A DNA stretch of 64,000 nucleotides from a virus, in IMG/VR virus record IMGVR_UViG_3300033141_006329, positions 159,371 to 223,370 of that record; one strand, 5' to 3'. Every line of letters starts with the position of its first letter. Within the stretch, counting starts at the first letter, position 1. Position numbers and translations under genes: made by a program. Positions 50,968 to 59,402 of this stretch are shown here, in pieces. The notes under the pieces are model-generated. The model was not told the DNA's origin. It ran no database searches and saw only the letters and a program-made list of their open reading frames with translations.

Positions 50968-51870
50968 TTATACGAATCTTGAATGATTAATATTGTTTAT
51001 CAATTTAGCAACTAACCCCGAAAGTTGCCATTGTGATAATACACTAACTATTTCAGATGGATAGGAAAATTCCTGCCCAACATGACTCCATTTACATACA
51101 TTTTGACCCATCTTAGAATATGCTTTACAATGTGTAGCATAAGATTGTTTAGCTATACCCATATTGCCAGAATTTTTTAATTTTCCTGCTAATAATAATT
51201 TCAAGGGTAATCCCATACGTAGTATTATCTGATCTGTTTCTTTAGTGTCATATTCTTGAGAAATGTAAGATCTCCATATATTAACTGCATTTTTCATGTC
51301 ATATGCTAAAGGATTCTCTTCATTCTGTATACCTAAATTCAGAATTGTTTTCAACAGATATCTATCATCCATGTGTGCAACTTTTGGAGCCATTACTTCA
51401 AATAGATTATTATAAAAAGGTAATAAAAATTTGTTTGCCGTCATATGCACAAAAGAACGAATATCATTAAAGGCTGCAAAATGGCACAACTCATGGGTAA
51501 TAACAGGTGGTATTTCTACTAGAGCTTTTCCTAAAATGCTAACATTATCATCTAACATTATAACCAATTTTCTATCCTTAGAAGAGAAATAACCCAACAC
51601 ATATGTCCCGGAAGAAGTATCTTTTATTTGTCGCCATTTCCTTAATAAAAATGATAACTTACCCCTATTTTCATACCCTATTAGAATAGTGCGTTTTTCT
51701 ATACCTTCTAATATGGATTTGGTTATGGGTTTAGTTATGTTAGATTTATTTAGCCAACCAATCACACTATTTATTATTTTCTCATTTGAGTATATTGGTT
51801 GCCCTCCTATATGACCATATACTTCTAATCCTATAGGTGCTAAATCTAAAAACTCTTCTATTTGATCCAT
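50968..51870 (-). CDS. Putative zinc metallopeptidase-like virion protein
   Basis: A 300-residue protein. It carries HELCH (126-130), the H-E-x-x-H core of gluzincin/metzincin zinc peptidases, preceded by a hydrophobic helix, PPVIT. A clear third ligand cannot be picked; candidates are His or Glu residues in the following helix or later. The C-terminus (about 225-260) has Cys236 and Cys248 around THCKAYSKMGQNVCKWSHVG. It heads a leftward unit that ends in the tape measure, so a tail-associated or maturation peptidase is inferred. A perfect promoter motif lies 22 bases upstream. Confidence 0.55.
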   Translation of the reverse strand: MDQIEEFLDLAPIGLEVYGHIGGQPIYSNEKIINSVIGWLNKSNITKPITKSILEGIEKRTILIGYENRGKLSFLLRKWRQIKDTSSGTYVLGYFSSKDRKLVIMLDDNVSILGKALVEIPPVITHELCHFAAFNDIRSFVHMTANKFLLPFYNNLFEVMAPKVAHMDDRYLLKTILNLGIQNEENPLAYDMKNAVNIWRSYISQEYDTKETDQIILRMGLPLKLLLAGKLKNSGNMGIAKQSYATHCKAYSKMGQNVCKWSHVGQEFSYPSEIVSVLSQWQLSGLVAKLINNINHSRFV

Positions 51871-51892
51871 AGTTACCTCATGTTAAATTCTC

Positions 51893-51906
51893 TTTATAGT
51901 TTGTCC
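51893..51906 (-). promoter_or_regulatory. Phage promoter-like motif GGACAAACTATAAA
   Basis: Perfect consensus on the minus strand, 22 bases upstream of the peptidase-like gene. Confidence 0.75.
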
Positions 51907-51941
51907 TATGTTAACCAAAAAATAAACCCACTCATGCAACT

Positions 51942-51955
51942 GGACAAATTAGAAA
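51942..51955 (+). promoter_or_regulatory. Phage promoter-like motif GGACAAATTAGAAA
   Basis: Two mismatches from consensus, 24 bases upstream of the gene at 51980. It is divergent from the leftward site 35 bases away. Confidence 0.55.
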
Positions 51956-51979
51956 AAACTAATAAGAGGAGGGGTCAGA

Positions 51980-52372
51980 ATGACACGAGACAAGGAAGAA
52001 ATATTAATAAAAAAATATCCGAAATTATTCGTAGATACTAATAAACCACCAACTCAATCCGCAATGTGTTTTGGAATGGAGTGTGGTGATGGATGGTATG
52101 ATTTGATCGATGAGACTTGTTTAAAAATACAGAAGGTATTGAAAGGAAGAGAATTAAGATTTACTCAGGTTAAAGAGAAATTTGGAGGATTGAGAATATA
52201 CACTTATCCTTATATTGAGAAAGTAGAGGAAATTATTTGGAAAGCAGAGGAAGAATCCCTAAGAACATGTGAGAATTGTGGCTCAAAAGAAACAGCTAAG
52301 GTTAGAGGTGAAGGATGGGTATACACTCGATGTGATAAATGTTGGGAAAAATTGCAAGGAGAAAAAAAATGA
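51980..52372 (+). CDS. Conserved phage protein with C-terminal zinc ribbon
   Basis: A 130-residue protein. The pattern MCFGMECGDGWYDLID (about 29-44), RFTQVKEKFGGLRIY and a four-Cys ribbon (CENCGSKE...CDKCW, 96-121) is one I recognise from many unnamed phage and prophage proteins. The biochemical role is unknown. GAGGAGGGG precedes the ATG, and the stop overlaps the next start (ATGA). Confidence 0.7.
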   Translation: MTRDKEEILIKKYPKLFVDTNKPPTQSAMCFGMECGDGWYDLIDETCLKIQKVLKGRELRFTQVKEKFGGLRIYTYPYIEKVEEIIWKAEEESLRTCENCGSKETAKVRGEGWVYTRCDKCWEKLQGEKK

Positions 52373-52917
52373 GACGAAGAGGAGCAATTTTTCTAGATAG
52401 AGATGGGGTTATAAATGAGGAGGTAGGAGATTATGTTACAAGCTGGGAAAAGTTTATATTCAGACCAAGAATATTTGACATTCTAAAATTATTAAAGGAG
52501 AGAAAAATTAAGGTTTTTATTGTTACTAATCAATCTGCAATAGGTAGGAAATTAATGACGATAGATGATCTAGAAGATATACATGTGAAGATGCTTGATG
52601 AAATAGAAAAAAATGAAGGAGAAATAGAGCAGATATATTGTTGCCCCCACCTAAAAGAAAACAGATGTTATTGTAGGAAACCTAGTATAGGAATGATAAA
52701 AGCAGCAGTGGAGGAATATGATGTATCTCTATTACACTCAATAATGATTGGAGATGGCTCAAGTGATATTGTGGCAGGGTATAATGCGGGGTGTAGAACA
52801 ATGTTAACTATAACTGATCGCTCATTAAAATATGGTACGGTAATTGGGCCTAATTTTATAGCGAAAGATATGAATATTGTTTATGAGATATTGGAGAAGG
52901 AGACTAGAAAGTGGTAA
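52369..52917 (+). CDS. HAD-family phosphatase, GmhB/HisB-N-like
   Basis: A 182-residue protein from ATG 52369 (AAGGAG precedes). HAD motif I is DRDG (10-13: Asp10 nucleophile, Asp12 acid). Motif II is TNQ (53-55) and Lys104 serves motif III. Asp129 and Asp133 of GDGSSD form motif IV. The zinc loop C92-P-H94...C100-Y-C102 is specific to the GmhB/HisB-N class, which removes a phosphate from heptose bisphosphate or histidinol phosphate. In a phage it may act on a sugar or 5'-phosphate end. It is coupled by overlap to both neighbours. Confidence 0.8.
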   Translation: MRRRGAIFLDRDGVINEEVGDYVTSWEKFIFRPRIFDILKLLKERKIKVFIVTNQSAIGRKLMTIDDLEDIHVKMLDEIEKNEGEIEQIYCCPHLKENRCYCRKPSIGMIKAAVEEYDVSLLHSIMIGDGSSDIVAGYNAGCRTMLTITDRSLKYGTVIGPNFIAKDMNIVYEILEKETRKW

Positions 52918-53678
52918 TATTGAAATCTGAGGAAGAGATAGAAAAACTATACGTGAGTAATCAAATAGTGGCTGAAGGGTTGAAATTATTAAAAAGTATG
53001 GCTATACCAGGGATGAAAACAAAGGACTTAGACAGAGAGGTGGAAAATTTCATTTTAAAGAAGGGTGCAATACCAGCATTTAAAAATTTTGATGCTGGCG
53101 GCTCTACTCTATATCCAGCTTCAGTTTGTATATCAATAAATAACGAGGTTGTACATGGTATTCCGGGTAGGAGAAAACTAAAGGATGGTGATATAGTCAG
53201 CTTTGATTTGGGTGTCCTTAACGATGGATTTTATGGTGATTCGGCCATTACGGTTCCTGTCGGTAATAATGTTACAGAAGATGCAAAAAAATTGATAAGG
53301 GTTACTGAGGAATCATTGAGGAGGGCTATAGAAAAATGCAGGATAGGATGCAGGGTAGGAGATATATCAAGAGTTGTGCAGGGATTTGTGGAAGGGGAAG
53401 GATTCAGCGTAGTTAGGACATTTACAGGGCATGGAATTGGTCAAAGTCTTCATGAAGAGCCTTATATACCAAATTATTTTGACCCGAAAATGAATGGTAG
53501 ATTGAGGGAAGGTTTAGTGCTTGCCCTGGAGCCTATGGTAAATTTTGGCTCACATGAAACAAGAATTTTAAGGGATGGTTGGACGTGTGTGACTGCGGAT
53601 GGTAGTTTGTCAGCTCATTTTGAACATTCGATTGCTATAACAAAGGATGGGCCGAGGGTGTTGTCGATGCGAGCTTGA
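52911..53678 (+). CDS. map: Type I methionine aminopeptidase
   Basis: A 255-residue protein. It removes the N-terminal Met from nascent proteins. All metal ligands are in place: Asp99, Asp110, His174, Glu207 and Glu238, with the substrate-side His82 (VHGIPG). The start is GTG 52911, inside the end of the HAD gene with GGAGAAGGAG upstream. Length matches bacterial type Ia enzymes. A phage copy could process abundant virion proteins or bypass host limits. Confidence 0.93.
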   Translation: MVILKSEEEIEKLYVSNQIVAEGLKLLKSMAIPGMKTKDLDREVENFILKKGAIPAFKNFDAGGSTLYPASVCISINNEVVHGIPGRRKLKDGDIVSFDLGVLNDGFYGDSAITVPVGNNVTEDAKKLIRVTEESLRRAIEKCRIGCRVGDISRVVQGFVEGEGFSVVRTFTGHGIGQSLHEEPYIPNYFDPKMNGRLREGLVLALEPMVNFGSHETRILRDGWTCVTADGSLSAHFEHSIAITKDGPRVLSMRA

Positions 53679-53692
53679 GGACAAACTGTAAA
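53679..53692 (+). promoter_or_regulatory. Phage promoter-like motif GGACAAACTGTAAA
   Basis: One mismatch from consensus. It overlaps the stop codon region of the aminopeptidase gene and lies 14 bases upstream of the glycosyltransferase ATG. Confidence 0.65.
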
Positions 53693-53706
53693 CAAAGGAG
53701 ATTAAA

Positions 53707-54912
53707 ATGTATAAGAACATAAACGATTATATTAATATAGTGGGGAGTAGGACAATTTCCACACTGTTGAAAAATGCGAGAAAACTATATGAGAAAAGAA
53801 TTTTAAATATTAACTCGACTTTTTTGGGCGGAGGAGTTTGTGAAATCCTTACCAGCATGATGCCTCTTATGAATAATCTAGGGCTGGAAACTGAGTGGAG
53901 AGTAATTCATGGAACTCTTCCTTATTATAATATTACAAAAAAAATGCATAATGGTTTGCAATCAGGTGATGTAGATTTCTCACCCGAAGAAAAATCTTTG
54001 TATCTATCTACTAATTTTGATTATAGCCTTTACACCAACTTTGATCATGACATAGTAGTCATCCATGACCCTCAGCCACTTCCGCTCGCATCGATGGTTA
54101 ATCAATACCAGCCTTGGATCTTTCGATGTCACATTGATTTGAGTAATCCCAATAAAAAATTATGGGAATTCCTCGAACCATTCATTCTCAGATATTCAAA
54201 AGTAATAGTCTCACGAGAAGAATATAAAAGACCAGGGCTACCAGTTGACCAAGTTGTCATACAACCGGCCATAGATCCCTTAACCCCAAAGAATAGATAC
54301 ATGTCAAAAGATGAAGCTGCTGATATATTGAAGGATATGATACCTTTAGATAAACCTTTCATCTCACAAATTTCGAGGATGGATGTGTGGAAAGATCCTG
54401 AAGGTTTATTAGAAATTTTTAGAAAAGTCAAGGAGAAAGTTGATTGTAGATTGCTCTATTGTTTCAATGCTGCAACTGATGATCCTGAAGGAGCGATGAT
54501 CCTAAATAAGATAAAAGAAAAAGCTAAGGATCTTATAGATACTGGGGATGTTTTATTTGTTATAGGCGACAACCCATTAGTAGTAAACGCGATACAGACA
54601 TATTCTGGTGTGGTTGTACAGAAATCCACACGGGAAGGTTTTGGGCTTGTTGTAACAGAGGCGCTCTGGAAGGGAACACCTGTAGTCGCTTCTAATGTTG
54701 GAGGAATTCCAAGTCAGATTATAGATAATGAAACAGGCTATCTTGTAGACCCATATAATTTTGATGGTTTTGCAGACCGTATAATAGAACTATTAAAAAA
54801 TAAAAAGAAAGGTGAAGAATTTGGAATAGCTGCGAGAGAACATGTAAGGGAAAATTTCTTGGTAACAAGACTTATGAACGACTATATGGAACTATTTTTG
54901 GAATTATTATAA
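53707..54912 (+). CDS. GT4 glycosyltransferase, trehalose synthase (TreT)-like
   Basis: A 401-residue GT-B enzyme. The N-terminal domain has the sugar-loop GGGVCEIL (41-48) and VVIHDPQPLPLA (117-128). The C-terminal domain holds ISRMDVWKDPEG (222-233) and the E-x7-E motif, Glu310 and Glu318, in REGFGLVVTEAL (309-320). The GGGV start, HDPQPLPL and RMDVWKDP are characteristic of trehalose glycosyltransferring synthases, which join NDP-glucose and glucose. Another acceptor, such as a phage or host surface sugar, cannot be excluded. AAAGGAG precedes the ATG. Confidence 0.8.
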   Translation: MYKNINDYINIVGSRTISTLLKNARKLYEKRILNINSTFLGGGVCEILTSMMPLMNNLGLETEWRVIHGTLPYYNITKKMHNGLQSGDVDFSPEEKSLYLSTNFDYSLYTNFDHDIVVIHDPQPLPLASMVNQYQPWIFRCHIDLSNPNKKLWEFLEPFILRYSKVIVSREEYKRPGLPVDQVVIQPAIDPLTPKNRYMSKDEAADILKDMIPLDKPFISQISRMDVWKDPEGLLEIFRKVKEKVDCRLLYCFNAATDDPEGAMILNKIKEKAKDLIDTGDVLFVIGDNPLVVNAIQTYSGVVVQKSTREGFGLVVTEALWKGTPVVASNVGGIPSQIIDNETGYLVDPYNFDGFADRIIELLKNKKKGEEFGIAAREHVRENFLVTRLMNDYMELFLELL

Positions 54913-55136
54913 TGGCCAAAATTATAAAGATTATACATAAGAAGGTAGAGGATACTATTGATATAACCTGCGATATATGTGGGAAATCTTGTAGAGATGA
55001 TTTGGACGGAGTGCCCTTATTTAATTTTGCGAATATTAAAGGAGAGTTTGGGTATGGTTCTAAATTGGATGGTAAGGTATTATATGATAAGCATTTATGT
55101 GAGGACTGTTATATAAAATTGTTTGGAGAAGTATAA
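54912..55136 (+). CDS. Small zinc-binding protein
   Basis: A 74-residue protein with CDICGKSC (20-27) and CEDC (66-69 area), forming one probable zinc site around a YGSKLDGKVLYDKH strand-loop. The layout recalls short phage proteins annotated as hypothetical zinc fingers. It starts on the last base of the glycosyltransferase stop codon (TAATG). Confidence 0.6.
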   Translation: MAKIIKIIHKKVEDTIDITCDICGKSCRDDLDGVPLFNFANIKGEFGYGSKLDGKVLYDKHLCEDCYIKLFGEV

Positions 55137-55165
55137 CCAAAAAAATAAAAATAGTATAAATTTGA

Positions 55166-55196
55166 AATGGGGTAGCTAACAACTACCCCATTTTTC
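55166..55196. terminator. Bidirectional terminator between convergent genes
   Basis: A perfect TGGGGTAG/CTACCCCA stem with loop CTAACAA, A-rich before and TTTTTCAC after. It is placed between the zinc-protein stop and the MazG-like stop. Confidence 0.8.
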
Positions 55197-55209
55197 ACTA
55201 TTAATTCGA

Positions 55210-55506
55210 CTATCTCTTATATTTCAACTTATCGATTTTATCCAATAACACCTCTTCCAGATTAATATCATATTTGCTTGCAAGCAGCATGAGCATTATT
55301 ATACAATCTGATAGTTCAGCACCAAATTTTTGTAGTGAGAATTCCTTTCTTCTCAATCTCTCGTTGATTATTTCCCTAGACAGTTCCCCAACTTCTTCCA
55401 TCAGATGTAATAGTGTACTATCGGCATCTGGTGGGTTTATATTTCTGGATTTACAAATCTTATTCGATTCCCCTACAGCTCTTGCTTGAATTTCATTTAT
55501 ATCCAT
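55210..55506 (-). CDS. MazG-like nucleotide pyrophosphohydrolase
   Basis: A 98-residue protein with the EExxE...ExxD metal site: Glu37-Glu38...Glu41 (EEVGEL) and Glu64...Asp67 (ELSD) on four predicted helices. This family hydrolyses (d)NTPs to monophosphates, and phage versions are thought to alter host (p)ppGpp or nucleotide pools. The length is that of the single-domain form. A ribosome site (AGGAATATAATT) precedes the ATG. Confidence 0.85.
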   Translation of the reverse strand: MDINEIQARAVGESNKICKSRNINPPDADSTLLHLMEEVGELSREIINERLRRKEFSLQKFGAELSDCIIMLMLLASKYDINLEEVLLDKIDKLKYKR

Positions 55507-55683
55507 AATTATATTCCTCTAATCTAAATCCTATTTTTTCATCACTAAATTTCCTACATAATGTTTACAAAGTCCTGTATGTAACCCATTTTGAATTATT
55601 TCACAATGGTTTTGTTTTTCTAAATCAGTATAGCAAATACCATAACAAACAAGCTAAACCAACTAATACTGAAATTGTTACTA
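55507..55683 (-). other. Gap with two possible micro-frames
   Basis: No normal gene is seen. On the minus strand a 20-codon frame (55687-55625, MIVTISVLVGLACLLWYLLY) starts on the ATGA of the upstream stop with GGAGATTTAAA before it and would be a bare membrane helix. A Cys-rich stretch in another frame (CYGICYTDLEKQNHCE) follows without a start. A single-base change joining the two is possible. Confidence 0.3.
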
Positions 55684-55938
55684 TCATTTTAAATCTCCAT
55701 TTTCTTCAATTTTTTTATCTTCGTATGGAGCAACAACCTTTCTATAAAATTCTTCCTTTGCACATTCGAGAACGCCCATACAAGAATTCAGATCTGCATA
55801 ATTATAATCCTTACCTAGATATTTCCTAACTAACATGGAAATACTATAGTTAAGATCCCCAATATTTTCAATTTGATGACTCAGTAAATCTATGGTAGGA
55901 TTCATAAAATTTCTTGCTTCCTGTTTTATATATGGCAT
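55684..55938 (-). CDS. DUF6899-like small conserved phage protein
   Basis: An 84-residue protein, MPYIKQEARNFMNPTID..., with ELNY-like DLNYSISMLVRKYLG and VLECAKEEFYRKVVAPYEDKK (parts), ending ENGDLK. This pattern is one I recognise from widespread phage proteins of unknown function. The ATG at 55938 overlaps the stop of the upstream gene (TGATG). Confidence 0.7.
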   Translation of the reverse strand: MPYIKQEARNFMNPTIDLLSHQIENIGDLNYSISMLVRKYLGKDYNYADLNSCMGVLECAKEEFYRKVVAPYEDKKIEENGDLK

Positions 55939-56099
55939 CACCCAGTCTCCTGCAAGGCATTTCGTCTGGTTATCAACTGATCCAAATAATGAGAGGTATC
56001 CCTTTTTGCTTGAAGCCGCGCTATCTCAGATAAAATTTCACTCATAGGTTTTCGGTTGACCTTCTCAGGTCGGTCTGGGTTGATTTCTTTTTTCATCAT
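55938..56099 (-). CDS. Small helical protein
   Basis: A 53-residue protein, MMKKEINPDRPEKVNRKP..., then a helix SEILSEIARLQAKRD. GAAAGGAGATA precedes the ATG at 56099, and it ends TGATG, coupling it to the DUF6899-like gene. No family is recognised. Confidence 0.6.
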   Translation of the reverse strand: MMKKEINPDRPEKVNRKPMSEILSEIARLQAKRDTSHYLDQLITRRNALQETG

Positions 56100-56127
56100 T
56101 ATCTCCTTTCACTTTAGTTAAATTATT

Positions 56128-56496
56128 TTAAGGATTTAAAGGTAATATGTTCGGATCGGCTACCCCCAAATCTGGGATGTGACGCACTTCTGTAAATCGT
56201 AGAACTGATAGACTACTACGAATCACTCTGGTATCAAAATCCTCATCTGAACTACCTCCATGTTCCCAGTTATTTTGAGGGTCAAGACTACCAACGAAAT
56301 TGAATAAGTCATATACACCCAGTTGTGATAATTGGTTTACGGCGCTAAGTAGAATGGAAGAGATATCGCGTTTTGTAATATACTTGCATTCTATGCCACT
56401 TCTTTCTGCCACTATAATTTTCAAATCATTGATCATATCATTTTTTTCATAATGACCTTTAGCGTATAAATATAAATGAGTATCACAATTCATCAT
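56128..56496 (-). CDS. Conserved phage protein of unknown function
   Basis: A 122-residue protein with DTHLYLYAKGHYEKNDMINDL at the start (parts), a helix with RDISSILLSAVNQL, and the ending IPDLGVADPNILPLNP. I recall similar proteins in other phages, without function. ATGA overlap with the DnaJ-like gene. Confidence 0.6.
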   Translation of the reverse strand: MMNCDTHLYLYAKGHYEKNDMINDLKIIVAERSGIECKYITKRDISSILLSAVNQLSQLGVYDLFNFVGSLDPQNNWEHGGSSDEDFDTRVIRSSLSVLRFTEVRHIPDLGVADPNILPLNP

Positions 56497-57176
56497 GTTC
56501 TCCTAGTTTGTTTCTTTAATATTGCACCTTTTTTAATAACAGGGTTTGATGGTTCATATTTAACTTTCCCTCTTCCACCACATGTTGGACATATTTTCTC
56601 AATCTCTTTATCCTCATAAGTTGTACCAAAATCATAATAATTATTAATTAACCTCCAGAATAAACCTGCCCTAGAATATTTACTATCAGAACAATTATTA
56701 CAAAATACCTCTTTCCATACCCCAGTCCCGCCGCATCTTCTACAAGGAATTTTATACCCGCTCTTAGTAGTATATGTTCCATTATCACAAAATTTACATT
56801 TTAATTTTACCATCCCGCTACCTCCACATTTAGGACATGTCTTGGAAACAGTAATAGTCTCATGTACTACTCTTCTCCCATTACATTCTAGACAAGGATT
56901 ATATAAGGTAAATATATCCTCTTCCTCTAATTCAAATTTCTTTTTCAACTCATCTGATAAGGAGGTTTCTATATTTATTTCTTCTAGGGCAATCTTTGAA
57001 AGATTTTGAAATGCTACATTGATTGTTTTAATCTTATCCTCTTGTATGTCTGGGTGCTTATCAGGATGATACTGCATCACCAAATCTCGATATCGTTTTT
57101 TCAGGTTATTTTTGGTAAAAGGGTATGTAATTTTAAATAATTTTAAATCATTTTTTGTATCAATTGAAAAATCCAT
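56493..57176 (-). CDS. DnaJ-like co-chaperone with zinc-finger domain
   Basis: A 227-residue protein. The J domain (1-58) has the HPD motif (37-39) needed to stimulate Hsp70. Residues about 90-200 carry the cysteine-rich domain with four CxxC knuckles: CLEC, CPKCGGSG, CKFC/CRRCGGTG and CPTCGGRG. The usual Gly/Phe linker is short and the large C-terminal substrate-binding domain is missing, so it would direct host DnaK to particular clients. It starts after GGGAGAATT. Confidence 0.85.
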   Translation of the reverse strand: MDFSIDTKNDLKLFKITYPFTKNNLKKRYRDLVMQYHPDKHPDIQEDKIKTINVAFQNLSKIALEEINIETSLSDELKKKFELEEEDIFTLYNPCLECNGRRVVHETITVSKTCPKCGGSGMVKLKCKFCDNGTYTTKSGYKIPCRRCGGTGVWKEVFCNNCSDSKYSRAGLFWRLINNYYDFGTTYEDKEIEKICPTCGGRGKVKYEPSNPVIKKGAILKKQTRRT

Positions 57177-57194
57177 TTTTAATTCTCCCTCATA

Positions 57195-58517
57195 TTATTT
57201 TTTATATCCTTTCAAATACTCCAATAAGTATTCCATGTTATTTAATTCAGGTTTATCTAAAACCAAATCCTCCAACTCTTTCTTTATCCTACCAACTTCT
57301 TTTCCTGGTTTTAACCCAAGTAATTCCATTATATCATTACCACTTATCTTCAATTTCATAAAGGATAGTTCTGCTTCCCTATTTAATTCCTTTCTATACT
57401 TCAACAGAAACCCTCTTATATCCCCGAATGAATAATGGTTCTTATTCAAGTTAGCAATCCTATCGGCTATTTTTATTTTTAACAGATCCCTGTAATCAAG
57501 ATTATGTTCATCGAGCTTTTTTAATAATCTCCTGATAGCTCTCGGTCCTGATTGCTTGATGCCCCTCATATGATATCTAACTAAATTAGTAACATATTTA
57601 ATCTCATTATTGGAAAAAGTAAGATTTTTTAATTCCTCCTTTAATATATCGCAACCCACATACTCATGCTGTATGAAAGACCTACCCTCAGGTGTATCCT
57701 GATAACATTCAGATTTCCCACAGTCGTGGACATATGCTGTAAGTTTTAATAATGGGTATTTGATTGATATACAATTGCCTGCCAACATATTATGAGTGAA
57801 TACATCTTCCTTATGATACTTTCCATGTTCCATATTAAAACAATTATTTAGAGCTGGAAAGATATGAGCTAACATGCCTAGCGCATAAAGAGACCTAAAG
57901 AAAATAGAAGCTTTTTTAATTTTCATAGCTTTCATTAACTCTTCTTTTATTCTCTCCTTTGCTATAAATTCAAAACTACTATTTGTAAATTTCTTCATAG
58001 CCATAAAAGTATAAGGATCAAATATTCCCTGTATTTTTGCTTGGAAACGACATGCTCTCACTATTCTATTTGTGTCCTCGAATATTCTTTTTTCTGGATC
58101 ACCAACTAATCTTATTATTCCTCTCTCTAAATCTTCTCTACCATTAAATAGATCTATTATCTTATCAGTTGATGGGTCTAACGCCATAGAATTTATAGTT
58201 AAATCTCTTCTTTCCAAATCCTCTTCTAATGTATCAGCATAGGTTATTTCAACATCTTTATCTCCGCCTCCAAAATACCTATCTTTTCTATAGGTAGCAA
58301 CTTCTATACCATCTATCATCATAACTTTAAAAGTTTCACCCACAGATTTTAGAGATCTATCAGAAAATATTTCTTTTATTTCATCTGGTTTGGCATTAGT
58401 AACAATATCGACATCATAGGATTTTATGCCTAATAATTTATCTCTGACATATCCCCCAACTATATATCGTTCAAACCCTTTATTTTTCAATCTGTCAAGA
58501 ATTAATTGCACTGACAT
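57195..58517 (-). CDS. cca: CCA-adding tRNA nucleotidyltransferase
   Basis: A 440-residue protein from ATG 58517 (GGAAGGATATAAT precedes). The class II poly(A)-polymerase/CCA fold is shown by GGYVRD (21-26) and DVDIVT (35-40), which holds the two catalytic Asp, followed by RRDLTINSMAL and RLVGDPEKRI-type motifs and an HD domain (VHDCGKSE). It adds or repairs the 3'-CCA of tRNAs without a template. No tRNA gene lies in the window, so it may serve tRNAs elsewhere in the genome or repair cleaved host tRNAs. Confidence 0.92.
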   Translation of the reverse strand: MSVQLILDRLKNKGFERYIVGGYVRDKLLGIKSYDVDIVTNAKPDEIKEIFSDRSLKSVGETFKVMMIDGIEVATYRKDRYFGGGDKDVEITYADTLEEDLERRDLTINSMALDPSTDKIIDLFNGREDLERGIIRLVGDPEKRIFEDTNRIVRACRFQAKIQGIFDPYTFMAMKKFTNSSFEFIAKERIKEELMKAMKIKKASIFFRSLYALGMLAHIFPALNNCFNMEHGKYHKEDVFTHNMLAGNCISIKYPLLKLTAYVHDCGKSECYQDTPEGRSFIQHEYVGCDILKEELKNLTFSNNEIKYVTNLVRYHMRGIKQSGPRAIRRLLKKLDEHNLDYRDLLKIKIADRIANLNKNHYSFGDIRGFLLKYRKELNREAELSFMKLKISGNDIMELLGLKPGKEVGRIKKELEDLVLDKPELNNMEYLLEYLKGYKK

Positions 58518-58518
58518 A

Positions 58519-58851
58519 TTATATCCTTCCACCTTTTAACCAACAATTATTCAATATCAGATCCACATCAATCGAAATATTGGCATTATCATTACTAAAA
58601 ATAAGCTTTTCAAATCGATCAAAATTAAGCATAACCTTATCTATAATATTTGCAAAAATTTTCAACATTTTATAATCATAACAACCTTCAAATCTCAAAA
58701 ATTTATATGGTTTGCCTAATGTTTGACAGCGAGTGCTTATACATAGTGTGTGATGAAAATTATAGAATATATTGATGTATATACACTCCTTAATTGGACC
58801 AAATCTTTTCAATACATTATGCGGATATATTGTCCAACCGTTCTCACACAT
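58519..58851 (-). CDS. Lone array family member
   Basis: A 110-residue protein from ATG 58851. The helix KMLKIFANIIDKVMLNFDRF and the ending ISIDVDLILNNCWLKGGRI fit the family, and a WTIYPHN strand and turn is present. It is the only copy outside the two blocks and sits directly before cca, whose ribosome site (GGAAGGAT) lies in its last codons. There is no clear ribosome site of its own. Confidence 0.5.
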   Translation of the reverse strand: MCENGWTIYPHNVLKRFGPIKECIYINIFYNFHHTLCISTRCQTLGKPYKFLRFEGCYDYKMLKIFANIIDKVMLNFDRFEKLIFSNDNANISIDVDLILNNCWLKGGRI

Positions 58852-59056
58852 TTTCAAAAAACACCGAGTTAAATGGCACAGTAGGAAATTCCTCAAGATA
58901 TATATTCGTATGCCAATTATGTACATCAATCATATTAACCGTATATACACCATTGTAAACCAAATGGTCCTTGGCTTTATCCTGATCATATTTATAACCA
59001 TTTTCGGGATATTTGAAAACAATCTTATCCCCCTTTTTCACTTCTAATTCTTTCAC
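58844..59056 (-). CDS. Small conserved phage protein
   Basis: A 70-residue protein from GTG 59056 (AAAGGAGATAATC precedes; the TTG further upstream lacks such a site). The KGDKIVFKYPENGYKYDQDKAK start (parts), HLVYNGVYTV and the ending FPTVPFNSVFFE match a frequently seen, unnamed phage protein with an SH3-like look. It overlaps the array member by 8 bases. Confidence 0.65.
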   Translation of the reverse strand: MKELEVKKGDKIVFKYPENGYKYDQDKAKDHLVYNGVYTVNMIDVHNWHTNIYLEEFPTVPFNSVFFENV

Positions 59057-59075
59057 GATTATCTCCTTTATAACC

Positions 59076-59366
59076 TTAAAATTCAAATCTTTGTTGCTTA
59101 AATTTCTTAAGCTCTTCCTGATTTTTCTTTATGCCTTTTATTATTTCTTTTATCTCATCGAGCTTGCGATATGCATGTTGTTTCATCTTTTCAGGATTTT
59201 CAAATTCTTCGGATTCATATACCTTCTGTCTAATACCCTTATCATTAGGAATTATGCAGGTCGGGAATCCACCATAGCTCTTTTCAGTCTCAATCTTATA
59301 TTTGCAGTAACCATGATCCGTCAAGGCATAATCAATAATGATATCAATATTAAAACTTTCAATCAT
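59076..59366 (-). CDS. Small protein with a C-terminal coiled coil
   Basis: A 96-residue protein: beta-rich N-terminal half (IDIIIDYALTDHGYCKYKI), then a helix EKMKQHAYRKLDEIKEIIKG with a Lys/Glu tail likely to form a coiled coil. No family is recognised. Confidence 0.5.
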   Translation of the reverse strand: MIESFNIDIIIDYALTDHGYCKYKIETEKSYGGFPTCIIPNDKGIRQKVYESEEFENPEKMKQHAYRKLDEIKEIIKGIKKNQEELKKFKQQRFEF

Positions 59367-59402
59367 ATATTTATCCTCTAATCAATATTTTAATTATTTA
59401 CA

